Shown: in pieces, positions 10,501 to 21,480 of the stretch
Layout of the letters: every line of letters begins with the position of its first letter
How positions within the stretch are numbered: position 1 is the first letter of the stretch
NCBI GenBank assembly: GCA_029339505.1
Contig: JAQISU010000210.1
Location: forward strand, 11,421,501-11,485,500
DNA length: 64,000 nucleotides
Source of the DNA: Unio delphinus
Lineage: Eukaryota > Mollusca > Bivalvia > Unionida > Unionidae
Direction: 5' to 3'
The notes under the pieces: model-generated
What the model was told of the DNA's origin: nothing
The model's input: only the letters and a program-made list of their open reading frames with translations
The model's database searches: none
Translations under genes and position numbers: made by a program

Positions 10501-10752
10501 CAAATGGAATTAAACCTGGAAACCTTGAGGTGCAAAGCGAGTGTTGTTACCCAAGAGTATTTTTGTTTATAATAGTAGCACATTATTTTATTTGCCCATC
10601 ATAAAGTACATAAAAATGTGCAGCTTTGTCAGAATTTAATTCTTGTTTTAATTCTTGTTTTAATTCTCTTGCAGGTCACAGTGATAACAGATTCAAATGC
10701 TAGATTCAGTGCATCACCACCTGGTCGGAATTTATCTTCACAGTTCTCCTAG
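4539..10752 (+). CDS. VPS11: VPS11, C-terminal part (last four coding exons), core subunit of HOPS and CORVET
   Basis: Four exons with GT-AG borders and matching phases encode the C-terminus: 4539-4598, 5966-6032, 7268-7333 and 10675-10752 (stop TAG 10750-10752). The product contains CPVCLPENR, the last zinc ligands of the RING-H2 domain, then IMDIIRAQEQSKDLH, then GFSVVADYFGRGVFNK, a block strongly conserved in VPS11. VPS11 is a scaffold of the HOPS and CORVET tethering complexes on late and early endosomes/lysosomes, and its RING contacts other Vps-C subunits. The rest of the gene must lie left of the window. The Polinton fragment at 1-3181 therefore sits in an intron, or else interrupts the gene. 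Confidence 0.92.
4599..5965 (+). other. VPS11 intron
   Basis: No coding sequence seen. A weak duplication of about 65 bp (containing CAACACCCATGTTATATCAG) lies at about 5250-5490, and a two-copy repeat around AATCTGATTTAGTTGGTGTT at 5865-5950. Confidence 0.6.
5966..6032 (+). CDS. VPS11: VPS11 exon
   Basis: Bounded by TCTTTTCAG and GTATGA. Completes the split Arg codon, then encodes KIMDIIRAQEQSKDLHES and four more residues, ending in phase 0. Confidence 0.9.
6265..7063 (+). mobile_element. SINE family A copy, split by a 484-bp insertion
   Basis: The tRNA-like head at about 6265-6297 (A-box CTAGTGGTTAGAGCATCC) continues at 6782 with GAGCATCCACCTCAGATGTG, a B-box region (GACTCGATCCCC), the conserved core around GTGACCTGGTGGGACATCAT and a CA-rich end near 7063. 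The body matches the intact copy at about 37055-37375. Confidence 0.75.
6298..6781. mobile_element. 484-bp non-coding insert with imperfect inverted ends and 8-bp candidate target duplication
   Basis: GAGCATCC occurs at 6290-6297 and 6782-6789, on either side of the insert, and only once in the uninterrupted SINE. Near the ends, AGGACATTACCCCCTATCAA (left) and, inverted at the right, AGGAAATTACTCACCAA are similar. A second inverted pair is ATTACCCCCTATCAATTACC against GGGGTAGTTGATAGGGGGTA. An 8-bp duplication would suit a hAT-type non-autonomous element. The inside is AT-rich with G/C homopolymer runs. Confidence 0.55.
7064..7267 (+). other. VPS11 intron, unique sequence
   Basis: No recognisable feature before the exon acceptor TTGCAG at 7262-7267. 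Confidence 0.5.
7268..7333 (+). CDS. VPS11: VPS11 exon
   Basis: Bounded by TTGCAG and GTAATAG. Encodes LERSQDGFSVVADYFGRG then VFNK in phase 0. This is the best-conserved part of the VPS11 C-terminus. Confidence 0.92.
7334..10674 (+). other. Last VPS11 intron
   Basis: Apart from the 34-bp minisatellite (8104-8350) and a three-copy 24-bp repeat around GGATTATGCTTTTT (about 10010-10072), nothing is recognised. Sequence resembling the 34-bp unit (ATGAGGTACCAATTTTCAT) recurs at about 10200. Confidence 0.6.
8104..8350. repeat. 34-bp minisatellite, ~7 copies
   Basis: The unit contains GTACCAGTTTGTATGTGGTG followed by CCAGTTTTCAAAGG. The period of 34 is not a multiple of 3, which is why all three forward frames are open across it. 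No coding role. Confidence 0.9.
10675..10752 (+). CDS. VPS11: VPS11 terminal coding exon
   Basis: Acceptor TTGCAG, then 25 codons and TAG. Begins VTVITDSNARFSASPPG. The extreme C-terminus is less conserved in this family, so the assignment rests on the splice site, the phase and the short distance to the stop. Confidence 0.82.
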   Translation, partial: VTVITDSNARFSASPPGRNLSSQFS

Positions 10753-11629
10753 CATTTTTATGCAACTAGCAGACCGTTTTCATTGTATAGTTCAAAATTA
10801 TTTTCAGCTACTTAAGCTACCTGAACTGCCTCATCCACAGGGTTATCTCTTTGAAGCCTCTCGGTAAATGAACATGAGCAGGGGTTAAAAATTAATCATG
10901 CCAGTTGTAATATGGTTTAACCATGGCTATTCCAGGGACAGGGCTTGTGGAAATTTGTTATAGCATTCATTCCCAGCAAGCACACATCCCTGGATTGAGC
11001 AAGTTTTCTTGTCACCAATTTTTGATTTTTTTTTTTTATAAACATTATTCTTTGCCACAACACTATTTACTTTTTTTTAATTTAAAACAAAACCAGGTAC
11101 TTAATGCAAGCTTAATAATAATTGGTTAAAAAAATATGTGTAGTGGGAGGAATATGATCATGTTTAAAATTCTTCAAATACTTCGAATTTTGTATCAGTG
11201 TATAATAAGAGACCAGGATGGGACTTTTGCTCCAAGCCCCCAAGGGTATTCACATTTAGTGACACATTTAAGTGATTGGTGCATCAGTTTAATGTGGATA
11301 AATTTTCCTTTTCAATAAATCTTTAGAACCAAGACAAATGAGAATTTAAAAGCCAAAGAATGTTCAAATTGTTTGATTTCTTCACTTCCCACAGGTTATC
11401 GTTATTTTCATGACTGCCCAGTTGTATTGATGTATTATCCTATCAAAGCAAAGGTGCCATCGAATGTTTGTATTTGTATATATTACTTTTTAACAAAACT
11501 TTGCTAACTTATATTTGAAACATTCTGTAACATTTCCACCAAAATGTACTGTTGTAATCCCTTTGGCATGACACTATTCTTATTCTCTCGACAGCCTGGA
11601 AAATGCCAGTATCCCACAGGAGCTTGATG
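10753..11629 (+). other. VPS11 3' UTR and flank
   Basis: No open frame of interest. The first AATAAA downstream of the stop is at 11314-11319, a plausible poly(A) signal giving a 3' UTR of about 580 nt. This is inferred from the motif only. Confidence 0.4.
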
Positions 11630-12036
11630 TTAAATAGTGTTAACATTAGACCCTGTATTTAATAAGACTTTAAATAGTGTTAACATTAGACCCTGTATTT
11701 AATAAGACTTTAAATAGTGTTAACATTAGACCCTGTATTTAATAAGACTTTAAATAGTGTTAACAATAGACCCTGTATTTAATAAGACTTTAAATAGTGT
11801 TAACATTAGACCCTGTATTTAATAAGACTTTAAATAGTGTTAACAATAGACCCTGTATTTAATAAGACTTTAAATAGTGTTAACATTAGACCCTGTATTT
11901 AATAAGACTTTAAATAGTGTTAACATTAGACCCTGTATTTAATAAGACTTTAAATAGTGTTAACATTAGACCCTGTATTTAATAAGACTTTAAATAGTGT
12001 TAACATTAGACCCTGTATTTAATAAGACTTTAAATA
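11630..12036. repeat. 40-bp minisatellite, ~10 copies
   Basis: Nearly identical units containing GTTAACATTAGACCCTGTAT. Two copies carry CAATAG in place of CATTAG. Confidence 0.95.
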
Positions 12037-13401
12037 AGGTATGAAATAGTTGGGGAAAAAAAATGTTAACACTATATCAAGTATCTATGCAATGTCTTGG
12101 AGTAAGTGGAGCACTGTCTGATAAGATGAAGAAAAAAATGACCAAATTTTGACAATCTCTGACTCCTCACAGGTCTGACTCTTAAAGACGCTTTGTGAAG
12201 GGAAAATTTATCGACATTAAAATGCCACCTAGGTTACTGTGAACTGTAAATGCAAATGCTTTTTTGAAATCAAACTGCAGTTTCTTAAAGTTAGTATGTA
12301 AACCTTGTCTCATACATATTTGTCTAACGAGCCATGCATTAAAAACCGTTTGAAACCCTTTTCCTATTTTAAACATATTTTCATGATTTTATCCGTTTTC
12401 ATGTCAAGTTGGGCATTAAGTATTGTGTCAACATCCATTATGACATTTTTTTAGAAGAAAAGCAAAGGCAATTGAAAATTGATGTATGCTAACTGTTAAT
12501 CAGTGTTGATTGACAGTGCTTGTTACGGGAAGATAAAGCATACAGATTTATTCTCATGGTGCAGCTGTCCATCCACTTAGATGGGTAGGTAATATGTAGG
12601 TAATGCTTTGTTTGGCCACTGGTCGGAATACAGACCTGCGAAGAGGATTATCAGAAATAATGCTGGTGTTGCTTTTTATATGTTGTAAAAAAAAAAAATT
12701 ATTTCTGACAAAGCACAAAGAACTTTCTTTGAACTTGGCACATTGCCATCTGTTGGATGACCATTGGGGATGGCTTTAAGATGACCAATCATTGTTAGAC
12801 TAAGATTACTGACTAGTAGGCAAAGAAAGATATTTTATAAATGTAGCCATGAACTTGGGACTGAATACGTTTGCATTTGAATGCCTATGTTGTAGTAAAT
12901 AAACAATTACATTAAGATACACAATTGTATTAAACATTGACAGAAAAAAAACAGTAATGTGAACATATGTACATTAAAAAAATTAGCATTCACATGTTTT
13001 CTTAAATGATAGTTATATTGATTCTGTTAGATATAAATGTTTTATTATGAATTTAAAAATAATGCTGAATAGATGGGGAACTGAACATTTATTTGCTCAA
13101 AGACATAAAAGTGGATAAGGTATTATTTATGAAATTAGGTTGTTTCTGAAATTAGATGTTAATTGTTTATGTAATTACCAAGATTATATATTGCATACAC
13201 ATGTGTAAAGAACTCAGGCTCAGATCTGTCATGACAAAATGAACTGGCAGATTAGGGTTGATTCAGATGTGATCACACAAAATGGACTGGAAGGTCAGGT
13301 TAGACTTGAATCTTTCATCACACAATATGTTCTACACTGATCTGTCATGACACCAGACTGATAAATCTGGCTCTACACAGATATTTCACATCAAAACAGG
13401 A
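12037..13401. other. Intergenic, no feature seen
   Basis: AT-rich. A loose repeat around CTGTCATGACA / CATCACACAA at about 13215-13350 has three or four degraded copies. Confidence 0.5.
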
Positions 13402-14262
13402 GAATGAAACTAGAACCTACAAGTCTAATTAGAATGAAGCTTGAACCTACAAGTCTAATTAGAATGAAGCTTGAACCTACAAGTCTAATTAGAATGAAGC
13501 TAGAACTTACAAGTCTAATTAGAATGAAGCTAGAACCTACAAGTCTAATTAGAATGAAGCTTGAACCTACAAGTCTAATTAGAATGAAGCTAGAACCTAC
13601 AAGTCTAATTAGAATGAAGCTTGAACTTACAAGTCTAGTTAGAATGAAGCTTGAACCTACAAGTCTAATTAAAATGAAGCTAGAACCTACAAGTCTAATT
13701 AGAAAGCTAAAACCACAGGTCTAATTAGAATGAAGCTAGAACCTACAAGTCTAATTAGAATGAAGCTTGAACCTACAAGTATAATTAGAATGAAGCTTGA
13801 ACCTACAAGTCTAATTAGAATGAAGCTTGAACCTACAAGTCTAATTAGAATGAAGCTAGAACTTACAAGTCTAATTAGAATGAAGCTAGAACCTACAAGT
13901 CTAATTAGAATGAAGCTTGAACCTACAAGTCTAATTAGAATGAAGCTAGAACTTACAAGTCTAATTAGAATGAAGCTAGAACCTACAAGTCTAATTAGAA
14001 TGAAGCTAGAACTTACAAGTCTAACTAGAATGAAGCTTGAACCTACAAGTCTAATTAGAATGAAGCTAGATCCTACAAGTCTTAATTAGAATGAAGCTAA
14101 AACCACAGGTCTAATTAGAATGAAGCTAGAACCTACAAGTCTAATTAGAATGAAGCTTTAACCTACAAGTCTAATTAGAATGAAGCTTGAACCTACAAGT
14201 CTAATTAGAATGAAGCTAGAACTTACAAGTCTAATTAGAATGAAGCTAGAACCACAAACATT
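13402..14262. repeat. 30-bp minisatellite, ~28 copies
   Basis: The unit reads AGAATGAAGCTTGAACCTAC followed by AAGTCTAATT. The period is a multiple of 3, so open frames repeating MKLEPTSLIR arise by structure alone. Shortened units at about 13704 and 14098 break them. CTTGAA/CTAGAA and CCT/CTT variants are interspersed. Confidence 0.95.
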
Positions 14263-15035
14263 TTAGTTTTTATGTACCTCTGTGTGTCTCTACTACAATA
14301 ATAAATTTCCATGACTGTGTTACATTGTTTGAATTTTGCTGTCTGCTGTTGCAATGCTTGATATTTATGCTAAAGCAGACAGAACAACTCTATTAGCCAC
14401 AGCTTAAGGATTCTGGAAGACAATGTGCTTATGAAGCCATGAGACATTATGTTTATTATGCAATAGACTTGCCTTGCATTGTTGTATAGTTGTTAGCAAT
14501 GTTTTGCAATATAAAATATATTACTTTTCATGTACTTGATGTGTGAAATAATATTGAGAAGAAGTGAAAGATGTGGAGAGGTATAAAAAAAATATTACAG
14601 GGAGGTCAAACAGTCAAAATATGGGGAGGTAAAAATGAAAACTGTTTGAAAGATTTAGACTCCGATTTCTTACAACTTTAAGTTTTATGAATTGTCAAAA
14701 GAAAGATTTTATTTGAACTCATTTAGCTGAAATTAAATTTACCCTCATTTCAGTTATACAACTCTCTAGCTTTTCAGATGTACATACACTGTGACTTTTC
14801 TTTGAAAGTACGTGGTCTTTGAGAAATGACATTGTATTACGATGTACCTGTGATACTTTTAAACACACCTTTTTTCATTTGAAATCTTATTTTGTTCACA
14901 TTTTTCGTATTTAACTTGATGCATTGAGCTACTGAAAGGATACAATGTTTTCTTTTGAATAAAATTATGCATGTATGAATTAGTCTTTTAATTCCAGTTA
15001 AATTGTGTCTTTTAGCAGTTAGCGACGACTTTTAC
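14263..15035. other. Intergenic, no feature seen
   Basis: AT-rich sequence without gene, tRNA or clear repeat. Confidence 0.4.
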
Positions 15036-15146
15036 ACAGGGTGGAGGAACAAAGAGGGCTATCTACATTAACACAGGGAGGGGGAACAAAGAGAGCTATG
15101 TACATTAACACAGGGAGTGGGAACAAAGAGCTAGCTACATTAACAC
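15036..15146. repeat. Three copies of a ~38-bp unit
   Basis: Copies share ACACAGGGAG..GGAACAAAGAG and CTACATTAAC. Confidence 0.75.
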
Positions 15147-15952
15147 AACCTTTATTGTAGATCTAAAAGCATACCTAAAAATGAAATAGATATTAATTCT
15201 CCATTCACTAAAAATGTCTATTAAATAAACTCACACCACATATGGCATATATACAAAGGTTGAATAAAAGCATTAATGGATCCATTTGTTTTTGTTTTCT
15301 ATCATTCTAATTTTTTTACTTTGCAAAAGTTTGTCTTGTCTGATATATACACATCCTTGTTGAAAAATCTTCAGTTAGAAGTATTTACCGTGGCTAAATT
15401 GAAAGAGGTTGCAGTCAACATGCTTTTTAGAAGTCAGATTGGCAATATTTAATTACTGACTAAAGTGAATGAACTTAGTTGCTGAGCTTGGCCCTTTTAC
15501 AAAGGTAAAACTTTTGTCCATTTTACAAGGTATTAAAGTGGTCATTTTTAGAATCATTTAATGTGTTTGGTTCAGAAGCCTTAGGTATTCAAACTCTTGA
15601 TCTTGAAATCTAAACTGTTGCAGAGAAATAGGTGAACCAAAATGATGGATAAAAAAACATCAAAAGTTTTTTGGGAAAATTCCAAGGTCAACAGATTGAA
15701 AATGTTTGGCTGGGTTTTTATATTCCTTTAATCAGATTAAACAATATCACAATGATGCAGAAATGATTAAAAAAAGTCCTATGCATCTTTATGCATCTTT
15801 ATACATACTTCTAATGTGATGCACGTTTGCTTGTAAATATCCATATAGTTAATATTTTTAAAACTTCTTGATACACTGGATACCGTGTTACGACGCTGTC
15901 TTAAAATATGTAACAGAAAGCAAGTGACACCAAATATTACAGTAATGTCCAA
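15147..15952. other. Intergenic, no feature seen
   Basis: AT-rich sequence without recognised elements. Confidence 0.4.
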
Positions 15953-16137
15953 ATATTTATTATCCCTAGAATACAACATTTTTTAAAAGACGCCATATTG
16001 TGAATTAAATCCCAAATATTTATTATTCCTAGAATACATTTTTTAAAAGACCCCATATTGTAAATTAAATCCCAAATATGTATTATCCCTAGAATACAAC
16101 ATTTTGTAAAGACCCCATATTGTGAATTAAATCCCAA
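15953..16137. repeat. Three copies of a ~61-bp unit
   Basis: Copies share AAATATTTATTATCCCTAGA and CCATATTGTGAATTAAATCC. Confidence 0.85.
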
Positions 16138-16485
16138 TTAATCCTCAACGTCCTATGAAAAGTCCAAAAGTACACAATATATATATATATAAATTAACAT
16201 GTCCTGTGATGTCATAGATTTCCAGTGGAAAAACTCACCAACTTGTAAACAAGGTCAGGTTTTGACTTCAAGTAATATCTTGGTTACTTCTTCCACTCAT
16301 TACTAAAGTCTGGTAGGCAAAACTGACCAAAAATTATGGATTAAATTTAAACACACAATCATAGAAACACGTAACTAAAAATATGATTTAAATACTTCCA
16401 CCCAATCAAAGCAGTATTTAAATGCCAGGAAAAGGCAAATGTAATGGAATTATATGATTTCAAGTGTTCAACATCATCAACTTAA

Positions 16486-17932
16486 CCCTTAAAGTGCGTG
16501 TTGCGACTATAGTCGCGCTGTTGTTTTTGGTCCCGTAGTGCGTGTCGCGACTATAGTCGCGCTCGAGGTGAGCAACACTGATCACATTCTATAACTTCAT
16601 CTTGCCATAATGCCTGTAAAACTATATTTGATTGGTTTAAAAAGGCCCGGAACGAGCATTCTGTAGTATTTTACTATATTATTAACGATGCAATTTTACA
16701 AATGCTCGCTTCTAAACACATGGTACTTGTGCAAAGCTAAAATGGCCGACGCTGAATACGACGGTGATTTCTTGCAACAAATATTCACTTCTGATAGTGA
16801 TGCTAATAGTGATTTTGAATTATTTGAGAAAAATGACATTATTGGAGCAAGCGAGGTATTGATGGAAATACACAGGAATGATTTTGAGCCAGTAATTTAC
16901 GTGGAACTGGAGTCGGATGTACATGCTCGCTTGACGTGAAAAGATGGCGCGCCTGTCAACCCCATTCACTGGTAATTCAAAATTAAATGTCGAGATGGTG
17001 AAAAATGAACCTACGGACTATTGAAGACTTTTTCTTAGATGACGAGCTATTGCATCTGATAGTAGATCAAACAAATCGTAATGCAGATCAGAGAGTTCAT
17101 GGGGCAGACTTGAACGAAAAAGTCGCATGAAGAAATGGCGGCCTGTCTTTTCTGAGCATCTAAAATGTTTTCGCATCGATTAAAGCAATGGGTTTGGTAC
17201 ATATGTCTGTTCTTGATTCCTATTGGGCTATTGATGATGTGATATTAACCGCATACTTCAGCAAAAAAAAATAAGTATGGGATAGATTTCAAGCTATTCC
17301 AAGCAATTTACACCTGTCAGACAATGAGAACAATTAAGGTGACTTTTCACACAAAATCAGCCCAAAGATTGAACAAAAATAAAGCCGTTGCTGAGGTTTA
17401 TTCACCAGATATGGACCTCGGTTTGATGATATTATAATAAATAACAGGTGATAGTTTTTTATGGACATTAATTGCTGACTGGAGGGATTAAACATACCTC
17501 TGACATTCATGGAGTGGATTTTTGCAAAACTGTCACCCTGCCTTTACCTGTGATTTTCACAATTTATATATAACATTGTGACAGACATAACATGTGCATG
17601 GTTGGACTACTAAAGAATATAACATTTCGTAGATATATTTGAACTTTTCCATCAAAAACAAACAAAAATACTGATGAAATACAATTGTAACTTGTCATTT
17701 TACCTGTATTTACACCTGTACCTGCAAATATGTTAAACCTACACATGTGTCTTGATGCTAATCTTAAAGTATAGGCACAAACCATCGTTTTTTATATAGG
17801 GTTTGTCTATCAATAGTGTATATTTAATGAAATACATGCAATTTAAAGACTGTGCAGTTTTCTTCTTTTCTCCCCTGACACAATTCAGCACTGAGGGACC
17901 TTTTACCGCAAAACAATGCAGCACTTTAAGGG
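16486..17932 (+). mobile_element. piggyBac-family element relic with terminal inverted repeats and TTAA target sites
   Basis: The ends are CCCTTAAAGTGC (16486-16497) and GCACTTTAAGGG (17921-17932), a perfect 12-bp inverted pair, each bordered by TTAA (16482-16485 and 17933-17936), the piggyBac signature. At 1447 bp it is shorter than an autonomous copy. The left end has two copies of a subterminal repeat whose core GCGACTATAGTCGC (16503-16516, 16547-16560) is a perfect palindrome, the second extending to 16 bp. Confidence 0.9.
16742..17270 (+). pseudogene. Remnant of piggyBac transposase N-terminal region
   Basis: An ATG at 16742 starts MADAEYDGDFLQQIF with an acidic SDSDANSDFELFE stretch, typical of piggyBac N-termini. 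It stops at 16937-16939. Further on, in shifting frames, come FTGNSKLNVEM (about 16968), a DDELLHLIVDQTNRNA stretch (about 17040) and LDSYWAIDDVI (about 17210), fitting the start of the DDE_Tnp_1_7 domain. Stops and frameshifts interrupt it, and the catalytic part appears deleted. The copy cannot encode an active transposase. Confidence 0.75.
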
Positions 17933-17936
17933 TTAA

Positions 17937-18334
17937 AAACCACCAAAGGCTGAGGAAAATTCTAGATATGCAATCTCAGATATAATAAAATATATGTTTG
18001 CAGTTTTTATTAACAAACTTTTTTTAATTTTAATTATTATTAACTTTTATTTAATTAAAGCTATTGAATCTGCATTTCACTACTGACATTGAGAAGTCCT
18101 ATCTGACTTGATTGTTTCTGAAATCATGAAAAATAGATCTAATAAAGTGTCCCAAAAAAAGCACACTTGCTGTTCACTTTATACTTGCATGCATAATTAG
18201 CCTGCTCCTTGTTACTCGCATCATTGTTATTATCATTGTTGTTGGTGTTTCCTTGAGGTTTTTAATGTTCTTGTAATGCTATGTTTGTTTTGTTGATGTC
18301 ATTGCTGGTACTGTTTTGATAGGAATCATCTCAA
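17937..18334. other. Intergenic, no feature seen
   Basis: AT-rich sequence between the piggyBac relic and the 32-bp array. Confidence 0.4.
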
Positions 18335-19010
18335 TCATTTAGGACTATTTAACTGAAATCTTCCAAATCTTTAAAGACTATCTGACTAAGATCATCCAAA
18401 CCATTGAAGACTATTTACTGGGATCGTCCAAATCATCAAAGACTATTTACTGGGATCATCCAAATCATCAAAGACTATTTACTGGGATTATCCAAATCAT
18501 TAAAGACTATTTACTTACTGAGATCGTCCAAATCACCAAAGACTACTTACTGAGATCGTCCAAATCACCAAAGACTACTTACTGGGATAGTCCAAATCAT
18601 CAAAGACTACTTACTGGGATTGTCCAAATCATCAAAGACTATTTACTGGGATCATCCAAATCATCAAAGACTACTTACTATTTACTGGGATCGGCCAAAT
18701 CACCAAAGACTACTTACTGGGATCGTCCAAATCATCAAAGACAATTTACTGGGATCATCCAAATCACCAAAGACTATTTACTGGGATCGTCCAAATCATC
18801 AAAGACTATTTACTGGGATCGTCCAAACCATTGAAGACTATTTATTTACTGGGATCGTCCAAATCACCAAAGACTATTTACTGGGATCGACCAAATCATC
18901 AAAGACTATTTCCTGGGATTGTCCAAATCATCAAAGACTATTTACTGGGATCGTCCAAATCACCAAAGACTATTTACTGGGATTGTCCAAATCATTGAAG
19001 ACTATTTAAA
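18335..19010. repeat. 32-bp minisatellite, ~21 copies
   Basis: The unit contains TTTACTGGGATCGTCCAAAT and CATCAAAGACTA. A few copies carry a duplicated TTTA or TTAC. Confidence 0.93.
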
Positions 19011-19794
19011 CTTGGATTACGTTTACATTGGTGTGGTATAATAACTTTAAGTAATATGATGTTTTTTGGTCAAAACTTGGAAAGTTGTTTTTATTTGATA
19101 GTACTTATTTAAAAAAATGAATATGCAAATAACAACAGCATTTTCAAGGTGATAACAATCATTAAACAAATTGTCCATTAATTGTTAAGTATTAAAAGAT
19201 TACACACATTTCCTGACAAAACATGTGGAAAGTGTGTTCTCTCTCACTTGAACAATGGAATGTAACCAGATATAGAACATTTAAAGTTTATCATACAACA
19301 AAAGATATTTAAAGCAACACACATACACACATTTGGGCCATTTTCATGTAATGGTCACATTCATTAAGAATTCACAGTGCTCATGTAGTATCATTTATTC
19401 ATGTCATTCGTCTTGAAAGGGTAATCATTATGAAAGAAAACATACATACACAGATAAGCAATATAAACAGCAATGATTTTAATCATCTTCAAGTGATGTG
19501 AATTCATAGATTTTTCTGGGTATTAATTTTGGTGATGTGAATTCATATATTATCCTGGGTATTAATTTTTTGTGACTTTGCAAACAATTATACTTTCATC
19601 AGCACTTAAATTAAGATACCCTGCAATTAGTAAAATGGATCCTTTTCAACTGACAGTTGGATTCTCTCATACTGACAAAAAGATCGATTTGTATTAAATG
19701 GTTGACATGAGGATCCTTTTCTATTGACAGGTGAATTCTTTTATATTGATAAAGAGATCCTTTTGTATTGACATGTACTGAAGAAGTTTTATTT
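19011..19794. other. Intergenic, mostly unique sequence
   Basis: A two-copy repeat around GTGATGTGAATTCATA lies at 19494-19570. No genes seen. Confidence 0.45.
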
Positions 19795-19965
19795 TGGATT
19801 TAATGCCATTTCTCACAGTAAGATAGACCATACATGACACTAAGTATAACTGGTGGAGGAAAAACCTGAATAAAAGCTGTTAAAAACCACTGACCCACCA
19901 AGAAGCTGACCGAGACAGAGACTCAAACCGTCAGAGGTGAAATGGCAGTAAAGGTGAGCTCTTTA
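19795..19965 (-). mobile_element. SINE family B copy, decayed
   Basis: Read on the minus strand it shows the tRNA-like B-box region, the GGTCAGTGGTTTTTAACAGC-like core and the GAGAAATGGCATTAAATCC tail seen in the other copies. Many substitutions. Confidence 0.65.
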
Positions 19966-20308
19966 GACTATATGGACAAGACCCAATATACTGAGGAATT
20001 CTTTTTTTGTTGGCAAAGGTATCATTAAATATTGACATGGGGTCCTTTTTGTTGATAGATTATTTTCTACTGACATTTGGACCACTATTTGATGTGTTCT
20101 TTAATTTCTGGTTTGGTACAAGCTTAGGATGCACAAAATGAATAACTCAGGAATAAAAATGAATTCACAGAATATTGTTGTATTATGATTAAAAAATAGG
20201 CTTATCAATATACAAAACTGCTGACTTACTACAATGAAATTGTGCACTTTGCATAGTTTTTTTGGATAAAACTGATTTGCAGAGCAGTACCTTGCCTGGT
20301 TAGTCATA
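19966..20308. other. Intergenic, no feature seen
   Basis: AT-rich sequence without recognised elements. Confidence 0.4.
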
Positions 20309-20600
20309 TATTACAGAGATTACTTGATCTCACCCATTACAATACAGGGATTACCTGATCTCACCCATTACAATACAGAGATTACCTGATCTCACTCGTT
20401 ACAATGCAGAGATTTAACTTAACTCACATTACAATACAGAGATTACCTGATCTCACCCATTACAATTCAGATATTAATGTATCTCACCCATTACAATGCA
20501 GAGATTACCTAATCTCACCCATTACAATGCAGAGATTAACTAATCTCACCCATTACAATGCAGAAATTAACTTGTCTCGCACATTACAATGCAGATTTTA
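20309..20600. repeat. 31-bp minisatellite, ~9 copies, diverged
   Basis: The unit contains CACCCATTACAATGCAGAGA and TTACCTGATCT. Confidence 0.85.
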
Positions 20601-20754
20601 CCTGATATCAGTCATGAAAATAACCAATAATGAGCTAATTATCACTGGTCCCCTTCATTTGATAGATATGCATTGCTAGATAATAAAAACTTGTGAAAAG
20701 GATAAATGTATGCAAGGGCAATTTCATGATTCTTCAGAGTAACTGTAATTATTG

Positions 20755-20928
20755 ACATCAACCAATGCCATAGGATAACATCAACCGATGCCATAGGATA
20801 ACATCAACTGATGCCATAGGATAATATCAACCAATGCCATAGGATAACATCAGCCGATGCCATAAGTTAACAATTCCCAATACTATCGGATAACATCAAC
20901 AAATTCCATAGGATGAGATTACCCAATG
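20755..20928. repeat. 23-bp minisatellite, ~7 copies
   Basis: The unit contains GATGCCATAGGATAACATCA. The last two copies are diverged. Confidence 0.85.
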
Positions 20929-20936
20929 TCATAGAT

Positions 20937-21180
20937 CAGTGCTGTCCAACCTGCGGCCTATGGGCTGATTTTAAATGGCCTGCCAGAGCTCTAGCAATTT
21001 TATGTGCATTTACATATTAAAAAAAGTCAATGGCCTACTTCTTTCATAGTATATGGTCTTAACTGGGTAAACAATTGTGACTAATTTGTATTGTTGATGC
21101 TTTTAAGTTTTCTGCCGTGGGCCTCAGCTTCAAGAAATATTTGTTGTGACCCATGGTATAAAAACGGTTGGACAGCATTG
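20937..21180. mobile_element. hAT-type MITE, 244 bp
   Basis: The ends CAGTGCTGTCCAACC and, inverted, CAATGCTGTCCAACC match at 14 of 15 bases and resemble hAT termini. The flanks TCATAGAT (20929-20936) and TCTTAGAT (21181-21188) are an 8-bp duplication with one mismatch. It lies about 160 bp beyond the CHID1 stop codon, so it may be transcribed as part of the CHID1 3' UTR. Confidence 0.8.
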
Positions 21181-21338
21181 TCTTAGATTAACATTATCCA
21201 CATGATAGTAATCATATTTAAAGTAGAGACAGAAAATGAATAAAACGAAAATGTAGTCCAGTGTGCTTAAGAAATATTCATCTAAGTGAAGGTCATTTAA
21301 AGGTCGTTGTGCTGGTGACTGAGTAAACAACTTGATGC

Positions 21339-21480
21339 TCAGAGTAAATCATAGAAGTAGTCCAGTCCTTGCCCCACTTCCCAAATTGAAATGCCTACTC
21401 CAAGTGACCGGGCAAGCTGCAGCCTCAGGTCAATGGACTTCAGGGTAGGATAATATACAATATGGCTACCTATTCCAGTC
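21339..21480 (-). CDS. CHID1: CHID1 exon 11 (last)
   Basis: Acceptor TTATTTCAG. Encodes [17 protein letters not shown] and [18 protein letters not shown], then TGA (21341-21339). The [14 protein letters not shown] end is the family's signature C-terminus. Confidence 0.97.

Noticed and set aside
13404..14089. Long repeated-peptide reading frames (MKLEPTSLIR units)
   Set aside because: They follow from a 30-bp tandem array with no stop in one frame. There is no start context, splice sites or neighbouring exons, and shortened units break the frame.
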